Source of the DNA: Saprospiraceae bacterium
GTDB lineage: Bacteria > Bacteroidota > Bacteroidia > Chitinophagales > Saprospiraceae
DNA: 64,000 nucleotides
Assembly: GCA_022844565.1 (NCBI GenBank)
Contig: JALHLK010000002.1
Coordinates: forward strand, 179,209-243,208
Direction: 5' to 3'
Positions 8,013 through 16,372 of this stretch are shown here, piece after piece; the stretch's first letter is position 1, and each line of letters starts with the position of its first letter. The translations under genes and the position numbers were made by a program. The notes under the pieces are model-generated. The model was given only the letters and a program-made list of their open reading frames with translations, ran no database searches and was not told the origin of the DNA.

Positions 8013-9158
8013 CTAATCCTTAATACAACGAACTGAATATCCGAACGCCCGATTGGTGGTGACCATGCCGGCATTGCCGCTATTGAAGTAGAGGTAGCGG
8101 GGATCCGTGCCGACAACCGTACTGCTCCAATAGAAGCCTCTGGTACCGACATTGTTAAGCGAACCATTGAAAAGGTGGCGGTAGCCCGCCATGGGCAACT
8201 TAAGGGGAGAGGCAAAAGCACCTGCTGCGGTGTTGCTAGTCCACGATTCTCGCTCTTGTTGCCATTCCTGTTCAGTAGGTATCCGAAATCCAGAAGGGCA
8301 AGGATTATTTTCAGCCGCAGTACCTGACCACATGTACGTTGGTGGTGTTGCACCACTCAACCAATTGGAAGATTCAGTGATAAACAGACCGTTTGTAGTA
8401 AAAAAATCAGATGCCAGAGTAGTAGTGGTACCGGATGTACGTATCTGATGCCCATCAGCATTACGCCCCCATTGGTATAAGTCACCAAAACTTTCGGAAT
8501 CTGTCACACTAGTTGCTACTCTACTTGCTCCTAAATTACGATCAAGCCAGACCTTACCTGTAGCACTAACAACAGTACCATAGTTGCTAGTAAAAGTATA
8601 CGGCATGGCTTGCCACGCCCCGTTAATAAAGAGGTGTAATCCCTCTGCAGGGCAATCACTACATGATATCATTAAGCCTTCGGAAGGAGAGGAGATTGCA
8701 TTCATTTGTGCAGAAGTCATGCGAGGTGGTAAGAAGCCCTTTGTTTTTGAATTCACTGCTACCATAGCTGATCCAGGAAGCGAAACGGTGCCTACACTCA
8801 CATTCCCATTAAATGTCGCACCTCCTTCATTATAAAATGTGATTTTTCTATTTGAATTATTTGTTCCCGCACCTATCACATCAAGCCCATTACTAAATGT
8901 CTGATATCCTATCTTTCCTGCATCCATTTCTTTTCCAATTCCTGCTCCAAATTCAATGGTATTTATCCCATGTATTTTGGTATTACCGTCGATATGTACT
9001 TTTGCACTTGGAGATGCCACCCCTATAGCTAGACTATCAGCTGCTATTTTACCAACTACATGTAGTTTACTCTGTGGATTAGTCGTACCTATCCCCACAT
9101 TTTGCCCAAAGATTGCTATGCTATTGAGCAAGATGATGATCCATGTTAATTTTTTCAT
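8013..9158 (-). CDS. Secreted FISUMP/C-type-lectin-like protein, paralogue 2
   Basis: 381 residues with a signal peptide (MKKLTWIIILLNSIAIFGQ) followed by NVGIGTTNPQSKLHV. The C-terminal lectin-like domain has the same landmarks as paralogue 1 (KVWLDRNLGA, LYQWGRNADGH, NPCPSGFRIPT, YWSS, SVRCIKD). It lies upstream of paralogue 1 in the transcription direction, separated by about 90 bp. That spacer ends in sequence like the next spacer, consistent with tandem duplication. Some central tracts are identical in DNA to paralogue 1, while the extreme C-terminus differs mainly at amino-acid-changing positions. Confidence 0.85.
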   Translation of the reverse strand: MKKLTWIIILLNSIAIFGQNVGIGTTNPQSKLHVVGKIAADSLAIGVASPSAKVHIDGNTKIHGINTIEFGAGIGKEMDAGKIGYQTFSNGLDVIGAGTNNSNRKITFYNEGGATFNGNVSVGTVSLPGSAMVAVNSKTKGFLPPRMTSAQMNAISSPSEGLMISCSDCPAEGLHLFINGAWQAMPYTFTSNYGTVVSATGKVWLDRNLGASRVATSVTDSESFGDLYQWGRNADGHQIRTSGTTTTLASDFFTTNGLFITESSNWLSGATPPTYMWSGTAAENNPCPSGFRIPTEQEWQQERESWTSNTAAGAFASPLKLPMAGYRHLFNGSLNNVGTRGFYWSSTVVGTDPRYLYFNSGNAGMVTTNRAFGYSVRCIKD

Positions 9159-9246
9159 TTTTTGAATATTTTTTTTATTTTCAGATTAGATGTTTGCCCA
9201 TGCATTTGTGATACTTCACTCCGTTTGTGTATACTTTTAACTTATT

Positions 9247-10413
9247 CTAATCCTTAATACATCGCACACAATAACCACTAGATCTGCGAAAATTACTTAC
9301 TAATGCTAATGAGCTAGTAAATAAAAGGTACCGTGAATCAGACAAAACAATTGAGCTCGACCAATAAGAACCAGATATCCCAAGACTTGAGAGTGCACCA
9401 GTACTAAAATTACGATTGCCAGCCATAGGTAATTTGAGTGGCGAAGCAAAAGCACCCGCAGCATCATTACTTACCCAAGTAAGTCTTTCTTGTTCCCATT
9501 CAGCTGCTGTAGGTACTCTAAATCCCATTGGACAAGGATTGTTGATAGCGGTAAGACCAGACCAAATACCCACTGAAGATAATGGATTGGCTATCCAATT
9601 GGCACTCCCTATAATAAACAAGCCATTACTTGTACTTACGTTATCAGAGAGTGAGATAGTTGTCCCTGATGTGCGGACTTGATGCCCATCAGCATTTCGA
9701 CCCCATTGATAAAGAGCTCCATAACTGGCTACATCGGTAGAACTTGTTGCTACTTGGGTGGCACCAAGATTTCGATCAAGCCAAACTTTACCAGTTTTCG
9801 GATTAGTTACTGTACCATAATTTGTATCTAAATTGATGGGCATCCAAGTCATCGTTTGCCAAACTCCATTAATGTATTGATTTAATCCTTTGACGATACA
9901 ATTCGTACAAAATATTATTAGACCTTCGGCAGGAGAATTGATTGCGTCGCGTTCACTGTAAGTCATTCGTGGAGGTAAAAACCCACTAGTCGTCGAATTT
10001 AGTTCTAACATTGCAGATGCTGTCGTTGAAGCTCCACCCACGTTTACATTTCCATTAAACGTTGCTCCACCTTCATTAAAAAAATTAATTTTTCTGTTAC
10101 CATTAGTCGTGCCAGCGCCTATTATATCTATGCCACCGGAGGCCCCACTAAAGGTTTGATAGCCTATCTTTCCTGCATTTATTTCTTTGCTTAAACCTGC
10201 CCCAAACTCTATGGTATTGTTACCTTGTATCTTAGTACTACCGTCTATATGTACTTTAGCACTTGATGGTGATACATTAATAGTAAGGCTATCGCCTATA
10301 ATTTTACCACCCACATGCAGTTTACTTTGTGGATTGGTGGTGCCTATCCCAACATTTTGCCCAAATACCAATCCACAATTGAGTAATATTAAAATTAATA
10401 CTATTCTTGTCAT
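9247..10413 (-). CDS. Secreted FISUMP/C-type-lectin-like protein, paralogue 3
   Basis: 388 residues: signal peptide ending at FGQ, NVGIGTTNPQSKLHV, a central repeat with FFNEGGATFNGNVNVGG, then the lectin-like domain. Its C-terminal landmarks are YWSS and CVRCIKD. It is more AT-rich and more diverged than paralogues 1 and 2, so it is an older copy. Same strand and spacing as its neighbours. Confidence 0.84.
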   Translation of the reverse strand: MTRIVLILILLNCGLVFGQNVGIGTTNPQSKLHVGGKIIGDSLTINVSPSSAKVHIDGSTKIQGNNTIEFGAGLSKEINAGKIGYQTFSGASGGIDIIGAGTTNGNRKINFFNEGGATFNGNVNVGGASTTASAMLELNSTTSGFLPPRMTYSERDAINSPAEGLIIFCTNCIVKGLNQYINGVWQTMTWMPINLDTNYGTVTNPKTGKVWLDRNLGATQVATSSTDVASYGALYQWGRNADGHQVRTSGTTISLSDNVSTSNGLFIIGSANWIANPLSSVGIWSGLTAINNPCPMGFRVPTAAEWEQERLTWVSNDAAGAFASPLKLPMAGNRNFSTGALSSLGISGSYWSSSIVLSDSRYLLFTSSLALVSNFRRSSGYCVRCIKD

Positions 10414-10475
10414 CCGACTAATTTTTAAATTTTTTGAATATCATACTTTTCACTGTATACTTTATAAACTTAACA

Positions 10476-11630
10476 CTAGTCCTTTATACAGCGTACCGCA
10501 AGCCCAATTGCCCTTGTCACAGTATTTAAGGTAGTGGTGTTTCCACTCGGAGCGATATGTATAGCATCATCCCCACTTACATCACTTGACCAATAACCTC
10601 TTACAGGACTATTTCCTATAACACCATCGGTGTTACGAAAGCCAGTTACGGGTAACTTAAGTGGAGAATTAAATGCCCCGTCTATATTGTTACTCGTCCA
10701 AGATAATCTTTCTTGATCCCACTCAGTACTAGTAGGTATCCTAAAACCAGATGGGCAAGGATTGTTTTCTGCTGATAAACCAGTCCATACATTATCTGTC
10801 GGAATTGCAGCACTTAGCCAATATGAGGAGGTAGTATTTTTAATAAAAAGGCCATTATTTGTAAAAAAATCATTTGCCAAAATTGAAGTAGTATTTGATG
10901 TGCGTAATTGATGCCCATCAGCATTACGGCCCCATTGGTAAAGATCTCCAAAGCTAGCGGGATCAGTAGAACTTGTAGCTACCTGACTTGCCCCAAGATT
11001 ACGATCAAGCCATATCCTACCAGTTTTAGGATTAATTATTGCATTATAATCACCTACACCAATTGGATAAGACGGTATCTCTTGCCACACCCCATTAATA
11101 TATTGGCTTAACCCTTTACAATCTGAACAGTATACCGCAAGACCTTCGACTGGCACATTAATAGTATAATTTCTCTGATATGACGTCATTCGAGGCAAAA
11201 GAAATCCCTTCGTTGTGGAATGTACATGTAACATAGCTGACATATCTGGAGTTAAAGTTCCTATACCCACATTTCCATTAAAAGTTGCTCCTCCTTCATT
11301 ATAAAAATTTATTTTTCTATTGCCACTTATCGTTCCTGCACCTACTATATCTAGTCCAGAACTAAATCTTTGATACCCTATTTTGCCAGCATTAACTTCT
11401 TTTGGTAGAACTCCAGCTCCAAACTCGATGGTATTTATTCCTTCTATTTTTACATCTCCATCGATATGTACTTTAGCACTTGGATTTGAGACACCGATAG
11501 CAAGGCTATCTCCTGCTATTTTACCTACCACATGTAGTGTACTTTGAGGGTTAGTAGTACCTATCCCCACATTTTGGGCAAAGATGGTTATGCTTTTGAT
11601 TAGCATTATGAATATGACTACTTTTTTCAT
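10476..11630 (-). CDS. Secreted FISUMP/C-type-lectin-like protein, paralogue 4
   Basis: 384 residues with signal peptide MKKVVIFIMLIKSITIFAQ and the NVGIGTTNPQSTLHV motif. The C-terminal domain keeps RIWLDRNLGA, LYQWGRNADGH, NPCPSGFRIPT, YWSS and VRCIKD, but the terminal loop is the most divergent of the four. It is the first of the four in transcription order. About 160 bp separate it from the small membrane protein gene upstream, and a pyrimidine-rich stretch fills that gap. Confidence 0.84.
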   Translation of the reverse strand: MKKVVIFIMLIKSITIFAQNVGIGTTNPQSTLHVVGKIAGDSLAIGVSNPSAKVHIDGDVKIEGINTIEFGAGVLPKEVNAGKIGYQRFSSGLDIVGAGTISGNRKINFYNEGGATFNGNVGIGTLTPDMSAMLHVHSTTKGFLLPRMTSYQRNYTINVPVEGLAVYCSDCKGLSQYINGVWQEIPSYPIGVGDYNAIINPKTGRIWLDRNLGASQVATSSTDPASFGDLYQWGRNADGHQLRTSNTTSILANDFFTNNGLFIKNTTSSYWLSAAIPTDNVWTGLSAENNPCPSGFRIPTSTEWDQERLSWTSNNIDGAFNSPLKLPVTGFRNTDGVIGNSPVRGYWSSDVSGDDAIHIAPSGNTTTLNTVTRAIGLAVRCIKD

Positions 11631-11787
11631 TGCTTTAATTTTTTATTTTTTTTTTGAACTACAAAAATTTTCATCTATTACCCTATTCTCCCTCTCTGTA
11701 TCCTTCCCCCCACCTGCAAAAATAAACACCCCATCTTTCCTCCATTATGACTACATTAGTCATTTTCACATCCTACTTTTAGTGCAT

Positions 11788-11919
11788 TTATTGTGATCTA
11801 CCCTCCATCTCCATTCTAATGATAACTGTTTCAAAATAGAGGTACGTCACATATGCTATGAGTAAGAAAACTAACACCCCAAAAAAGTAAACCATCTTTT
11901 CTTTTCTGTCCATTTTCAT
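11788..11919 (-). CDS. Small single-helix membrane protein (43 aa)
   Basis: This short reading frame starts MKMDRKEK and has one strongly hydrophobic helix (about residues 9-29). It ends with a charged tail, TAA at 11788. It begins 5 bp after the stop of the LytTR gene (11925-12278) on the same strand, so the two are probably co-transcribed. The layout (basic N-terminus, one helix, acidic/basic tail) is that of a genuine membrane microprotein. I do not recognise a family. A role in sensing or in holding the LytTR protein at the membrane is only a guess. Confidence 0.6.
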   Translation of the reverse strand: MKMDRKEKMVYFFGVLVFLLIAYVTYLYFETVIIRMEMEGRSQ

Positions 11920-11924
11920 ACTTG

Positions 11925-12278
11925 TCAATTTCCAACACACAAATCCATATTCACAGAAAGCCTCATGATTACCTCCTTTCTTTTTCTTCGTGATATGCTA
12001 ATAATTGTATTATCCTTCATTTTTATTGAGTTGCTTTGAAGAAAAATATTGGTGATGTAGTTTGGATTTAATAGGTGTTTGTGGTGCGACCTGATAAAGC
12101 CTTCTTGCAACAAAGATTTTTCGTATAGTGCCAATATTTTAGAAGTCATGATAGACTTTTGATTGTAAAAATGAATGATCGTATAGTTACTATGTGCTTC
12201 CAATCTTACTATTTCTTCCACCGATACTAAACATTTGCCCAATTGTATGAAGTGTTTTGTGTGCATCACTTTTGTCAT
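11925..12278 (-). CDS. Stand-alone LytTR DNA-binding regulator
   Basis: 117 residues made almost entirely of a LytTR domain, with IVRLEAHSNYTIIHF, a TSKILALYEKSL helix, the FIRSHHKHLLNPNYI core and a final ISISRRKRKEV strand. There is no receiver domain, so phosphorylation control is not expected. LytTR proteins bind paired direct repeats. Two pairs of GTAAC repeats spaced 11 bp lie just upstream (12333-12390). A much larger TTAAC array follows at 12522-12832. The 43-residue membrane protein is encoded right behind it. Confidence 0.85.
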   Translation of the reverse strand: MTKVMHTKHFIQLGKCLVSVEEIVRLEAHSNYTIIHFYNQKSIMTSKILALYEKSLLQEGFIRSHHKHLLNPNYITNIFLQSNSIKMKDNTIISISRRKRKEVIMRLSVNMDLCVGN

Positions 12279-12332
12279 TTTTAATTTGACACAAATATGA
12301 TTTCATTCTATTTGCTATGTCAATTTTATGGT

Positions 12333-12390
12333 GTAACAAAAGTGTAACAAAATTATTTCCTGACTTTCTGCTTCGTAACAAAAACGTAAC
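12333..12390. promoter_or_regulatory. Paired GTAACAAAA direct repeats upstream of the LytTR gene
   Basis: GTAAC occurs at 12333-12337 or one base on, 12344-12348, 12375-12379 and 12386-12390. It therefore forms two pairs with 11-bp spacing, each followed by A-rich sequence. LytTR domains classically bind two direct repeats about one helical turn apart, so this is a plausible autoregulatory operator. The function is inferred. Confidence 0.4.
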
Positions 12391-12521
12391 ATGAGTTACT
12401 ATTATATTTTATTTCAATTATATATACATGAATTTTTTTATCATATATAAATTTACTGTTAGGTCGTTTTACTCATATTTTTTTGCAACCAATGCTACCT
12501 TTGGATCACTCATAACTTCTT

Positions 12522-12832
12522 TTAACCATCTTCTCTTAACCTTTTTAACATCTGGTGAAAACAGGTTAAGAAGGTTAAGTTTTCAAGTTAAGGAAGGTTA
12601 AGTTTTTACACTCCTGATCGCTCTTAACCATCTTAACCTACCTTAACCTTTTTAACATCTGGTGAAAACAGTTTAAGAAGGTTAAGTTTTCAAGTTAAGG
12701 AAGTCTAAGTTTTCATACTTCTGATCACTCTTAACTTCTCTTAACCATCTCAACCTCCCTTAACCTTTTTAACATCTGGATCTTACTTCTGATCATTCTT
12801 AACTTTTCTTAACCGTCTTAACCTATCTTAAC
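12522..12832. repeat. Helically phased TTAAC/GTTAA array
   Basis: About twenty CTTAAC or GTTAAG hexamers, plus degenerate versions, fill this stretch. Clusters on one strand have spacings of 9 or 10 bp, for example 12798, 12808, 12817 and 12827. Blocks in the opposite orientation show 9, 13 and 10 bp spacing twice (12565, 12574, 12587, 12597; and 12672, 12681, 12694, 12704). Larger units are marked by CTGATCnCTCTTAAC-like anchors at about 12613, 12721 and 12789. The array fills the space before the TPR/HTH gene at 12872. It is probably a multimeric protein-binding platform rather than a coding region. Confidence 0.7.
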
Positions 12833-12871
12833 ATTGTATTTTTCTACCTTTACCCTTTAATCTTTAATAAA

Positions 12872-14590
12872 ATGCGGTCAATTATTTTATGGTCCTTCCT
12901 TCAACTGTTGTTGATCACTTCTTATAGTCAAAGTTTTGAAAGTTCTGTAAATCAAGCAGACGAGGAAGGGAGGCTACAGATATTGTATGATAAAGTTTGT
13001 CATTTTGATAGGATCCCTGATAGTGTAAATCATTATTTTAAAGTTTATAAAGAAGCTTTAGGAAGCAACTTTAATACTAAAGACCAAATATTGATTGATG
13101 TGAGTACCTTATATTATAAGATGTATATAGGAACTACGCAACCAAGCTTTTCAAGTCAATATGATGATCTTTATACTAGAATTGTTGCCACAAAATCACA
13201 AAAATTGTTGATCATCTATCATGGTATGCGTGCTATGCATGAGGCATTATTAGGAAATAGAGGTGACGAGCTATTTCATAGAATAAAAATGTATCAGTAC
13301 GAAAAAAAAGATGATCCAAACGGATTAGGAGCTAACTTGGCTGCCGCTTCACTAGCCAGCATTTACCATGCCTATGAAGATTATGATAACGCCATAGTAT
13401 ATGCAAATCAAATAACACCTCTGGTTAAACAACATTTTAATGGACATAGGATAACTCTACACTACAATCTTTTGGCCATGGCTTATCAAAATAAGCAATT
13501 ATATGACTCTGCTATAGTGTATCATATCAAAACGAAGGAGATAGGTCCACCTGAGGTAAGTTTAGTATGGCAAGCCATAGGAGATGGAAATATCGGAACC
13601 AATTATTTTTATCAAAAAAAATATGATTTGGCTAAACCTTTATTGAAGGCAGCCATAGATTCTACCTTAGCATATCATCAATACTCCAATGCAGGTGCTT
13701 TTGCTATGAGATTGGCGTCTATCATGAGTATCCAAAATCAATATGACGATGCTACAAAATATTTTAAGCTCGCTAAAGAATACTTGTTTAAACAATATGG
13801 TCCTAAAGGTGCTAGAGAATACTATCAATATCTAGAGCAACACCATAAAAGATACAATCAAATTGAGAAGGCCTATGAAGCTAGTGATAGTGTAAAAAAA
13901 TTTACGACCGTTATAAATCAGGCTTACGATCTCAATACCAAGCACACGATAGAAGCAAACGCTCTTATTGAACTTAATGAAGAAAGAGAAAAGGGCTTGA
14001 ATGCTCAAATCAGCTTGCAAAAATATTTAAGAAATAGCCTAATTTTATCCTTATTACTCTTATTAATTATAGCATTCTTTTATTATCGAAAGATGAAGAT
14101 TAAATCAATGTTAAAAGAAGCAGAATACCAACATGAAAAAAGTATTGCTCAGCAAGAAATTACCCATGCTAATGAATTGTTGAATAATTTTATAGAAAAT
14201 TTAAAAAACAAAAATACCATCATCGAAAATTTATCTGAGGAATTGATCAATGAAAAGACAATGACTTCTGCAAGTTATGAAAACAAATTGACGCTTCTAA
14301 ATGACCTAAAACAGCAATCTATACTCACCGAAGAAGATTGGAAAAAATTTAGCAATACCTTCGAAAAAGCATACCCAGGTTATTTTATAACATTGAAAGA
14401 TGCATTACCAGATCTTTCGGCTGCTGAGACTAGGTTTTTTGCCCTTTCCAAATTAAAGTTGAACAATAAAGACATGGCTGCAATACTAGGGATTAGTGCA
14501 GATGCAATAAGAAATACTAAACTTAGACTTAAAAGAAAGTACGATATTAACTCTGATGAAGCGCTTGATGAACTCTTAAAAAAATTTTAG
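12872..14590 (+). CDS. TPR sensor/regulator with membrane helix, coiled coil and C-terminal LuxR-like HTH
   Basis: 572 residues. A signal sequence (MRSIILWSFLQLLLITSYSQ) leads into periplasmic TPR-type helical repeats (about 60-370, with repeated YDSAI, YDLAK and YDDATKYF patterns). One membrane helix follows (about 386-405), then a long cytoplasmic coiled coil (about 410-480) and a C-terminal helix-turn-helix (about 515-572). The HTH has LSAAETRFFALSKLKLNNKDMAAILGIS, like LuxR-type regulators. Such proteins are widespread in Bacteroidota and appear to carry signals from periplasm to DNA in one chain. The gene reads away from the TTAAC array, a likely binding site. Confidence 0.82.
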   Translation: MRSIILWSFLQLLLITSYSQSFESSVNQADEEGRLQILYDKVCHFDRIPDSVNHYFKVYKEALGSNFNTKDQILIDVSTLYYKMYIGTTQPSFSSQYDDLYTRIVATKSQKLLIIYHGMRAMHEALLGNRGDELFHRIKMYQYEKKDDPNGLGANLAAASLASIYHAYEDYDNAIVYANQITPLVKQHFNGHRITLHYNLLAMAYQNKQLYDSAIVYHIKTKEIGPPEVSLVWQAIGDGNIGTNYFYQKKYDLAKPLLKAAIDSTLAYHQYSNAGAFAMRLASIMSIQNQYDDATKYFKLAKEYLFKQYGPKGAREYYQYLEQHHKRYNQIEKAYEASDSVKKFTTVINQAYDLNTKHTIEANALIELNEEREKGLNAQISLQKYLRNSLILSLLLLLIIAFFYYRKMKIKSMLKEAEYQHEKSIAQQEITHANELLNNFIENLKNKNTIIENLSEELINEKTMTSASYENKLTLLNDLKQQSILTEEDWKKFSNTFEKAYPGYFITLKDALPDLSAAETRFFALSKLKLNNKDMAAILGISADAIRNTKLRLKRKYDINSDEALDELLKKF

Positions 14591-14655
14591 TTTAGAGAAT
14601 GTTTTGAGCTCCAATATTTTTTAAAATTCCAACTAATAATTGCTACGCATCATTT

Positions 14656-14687
14656 ATGCATTCTCACATTCATGCATTCTCGCACTC
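14656..14687 (+). repeat. Two tandem 16-bp repeats
   Basis: ATGCATTCTCACATTC is followed directly by ATGCATTCTCGCACTC, 14 of 16 bases the same, in the 188-bp gap between two genes. No function is evident. Confidence 0.5.
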
Positions 14688-14778
14688 AAACATTACCATA
14701 ACAATTACTACCTTTTTACCATTATTTCCTTATAATTGCCATATCTTTTAACTAAACCAAGAGGAGACAAATAAAAAA

Positions 14779-16314
14779 ATGAGACAAATTCTTACTATTT
14801 GCATTTTATATTGCCTAAGCTTATCTGCTCATGCCCAAGAGTTAACAATTTTATATACCAACGATATTCATGGCCATTTCGAACCCTTAAAAACAGCGTG
14901 GATCAGTGATACAAGGTTGGTAGGTGGTATGGCCAATCTTGCTACCATGGTCAGAAATGAAAAAAAGAATAATAAGCATACTTTATATCTTGATGCTGGA
15001 GATTACTTTACGGGGCCCTATATGAGTACTTTGACAGAAGGTGCAGCGATTATAGATATCATGAATACCATGCAGATAGATGCCACCACGATTGGTAATC
15101 ACGAATTTGATCATGGGTGGGAAAACATGCTAATACAGCTAAAGAAGGCAAAATTCCCCATTTTGAATGGTAATATTTTTTATAAAGGAACAGAAAAACT
15201 ACTCTGGAGTAATCCTTATATGATTTTAGAAAGGAATGGTATACGGATTGGCATCATAGGATTGCATGGCAAATTTGCCTTTTATGATACGACAGCTGAT
15301 GTCATGATACAAGGCGTAGAAGCCAAAGATGAAGAATTTTATTTGAAAAAATATGTGGCAGAACTTAAGGATAAAACAGATGTTATCGTACTATTAGCCC
15401 ACCAAGGTATTCCAGGTAGACAGTCATCTACAGGAAGTGAAGATGTAGCAAGAAATCTTCAAAAAGACATCGATCTGGCAAGTAAAATAGAAGGATTGGA
15501 TATCATCATCACGGGTCACGCCCATCAAGGCACTCCCGAACCTTTACTTTCTAATGGTGTCATCATCGTGTCTACCAACGCATATAGCAAGGAATTGGGT
15601 AAACTTACCTTAACGTATGATAAAAATAAGGACAAAATAACCACTTATACCAACTCACTCAATATTGTATACGATGATGCGTATACCGACCATCCAAAAA
15701 CGGAAAAGAAAATCAACAAATGGAAAAAACATGTGTCAAAAATATCTGATCAAGTTTTATGTACCATCCCAACGCCATTAACGAGATCGTATGGAGAAGA
15801 ATCGTATCTGGGTAATATGGTGTGCGATGCTATGCTTAAGGGTCAACCCGAATTAGACTTTGTAATATCCAATAGTGGTGGACTAAGACAAGATGTTGAT
15901 GCGGGTGAGGTTACCATAGGCCGACTGATTTCTGCATTTCCTTTTACAAATTCTCTCGAAATTATCGACATGAAAGGTGCTGATATCAGATCCCTTTTTG
16001 AACACGGTGCAGGGCTTACCAACGGTATTTTACAAGTATCCAAAGGAGTAGAGATGAAATACGACGATAGTAAACCAATGAAAAGTCGGGTAACCATGCT
16101 TAATATAAAAGGTGTACCTCTTGATGATGAAAAAATTTATAAATTTGGAACTTCAAATTTTTTAGCAGACGGTGGCGACGGATTTGTTTTTAAAAATGCC
16201 ATTTCAAAAAAAAATACGGGTATTCAAGTTATTCAATTGATGATAGACTATATGAAATCATTTGAAGTTTATACTCCAATTATGGAAGGTAGAGTGGTTA
16301 ATGTAAATAAATAA
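14779..16314 (+). CDS. Secreted 5'-nucleotidase/metallophosphoesterase (UshA-like)
   Basis: 511 residues with a signal peptide ending at AHAQ (about 20). The N-terminal metallophosphoesterase domain shows TNDIHGH (28-33), GD (about 74), GNHEFDH (106-112) and a late GHAHQGTPEP motif, which supply the two-metal site. The C-terminal 5'-nucleotidase domain (about 325-500) has GNMVCDAML, NSGGLRQD and a DGGDGF loop that stacks the nucleobase in this family. It probably hydrolyses extracellular nucleotides for phosphate or nucleoside uptake. Length fits the family. A GAGGAGA stretch sits 15-20 bp before the ATG. Confidence 0.92.
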   Translation: MRQILTICILYCLSLSAHAQELTILYTNDIHGHFEPLKTAWISDTRLVGGMANLATMVRNEKKNNKHTLYLDAGDYFTGPYMSTLTEGAAIIDIMNTMQIDATTIGNHEFDHGWENMLIQLKKAKFPILNGNIFYKGTEKLLWSNPYMILERNGIRIGIIGLHGKFAFYDTTADVMIQGVEAKDEEFYLKKYVAELKDKTDVIVLLAHQGIPGRQSSTGSEDVARNLQKDIDLASKIEGLDIIITGHAHQGTPEPLLSNGVIIVSTNAYSKELGKLTLTYDKNKDKITTYTNSLNIVYDDAYTDHPKTEKKINKWKKHVSKISDQVLCTIPTPLTRSYGEESYLGNMVCDAMLKGQPELDFVISNSGGLRQDVDAGEVTIGRLISAFPFTNSLEIIDMKGADIRSLFEHGAGLTNGILQVSKGVEMKYDDSKPMKSRVTMLNIKGVPLDDEKIYKFGTSNFLADGGDGFVFKNAISKKNTGIQVIQLMIDYMKSFEVYTPIMEGRVVNVNK

Positions 16315-16372
16315 TTGAATAGTTTTTTGTAATAGAAATGGAGTTTTTAGAACTTCCCTAAATAGTGTTTAA

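Larger units (their letters stand above)
12279..12871. other. 593-bp divergent regulatory region
   Basis: This gene-free region lies between the LytTR gene (minus strand) and the TPR/HTH gene (plus strand). It holds the GTAAC pairs (12333-12390), an AT-rich stretch (about 12400-12480), the TTAAC array (12522-12832) and a -7-like TACCTTTA at about 12845 just before the start codon at 12872. Confidence 0.6.

Noticed and set aside
6882-8448. Open frames opposite the lectin-like genes on the plus strand
   Set aside because: They recur at the same place in each paralogue because the coding strand is conserved, and they show no family features.
12522-12832. TTAAC array as a CRISPR array
   Set aside because: The repeated unit is only 6-7 bp with 9-13 bp spacing and mixed orientation; there are no 25-40 bp repeats with unique spacers and no cas genes.
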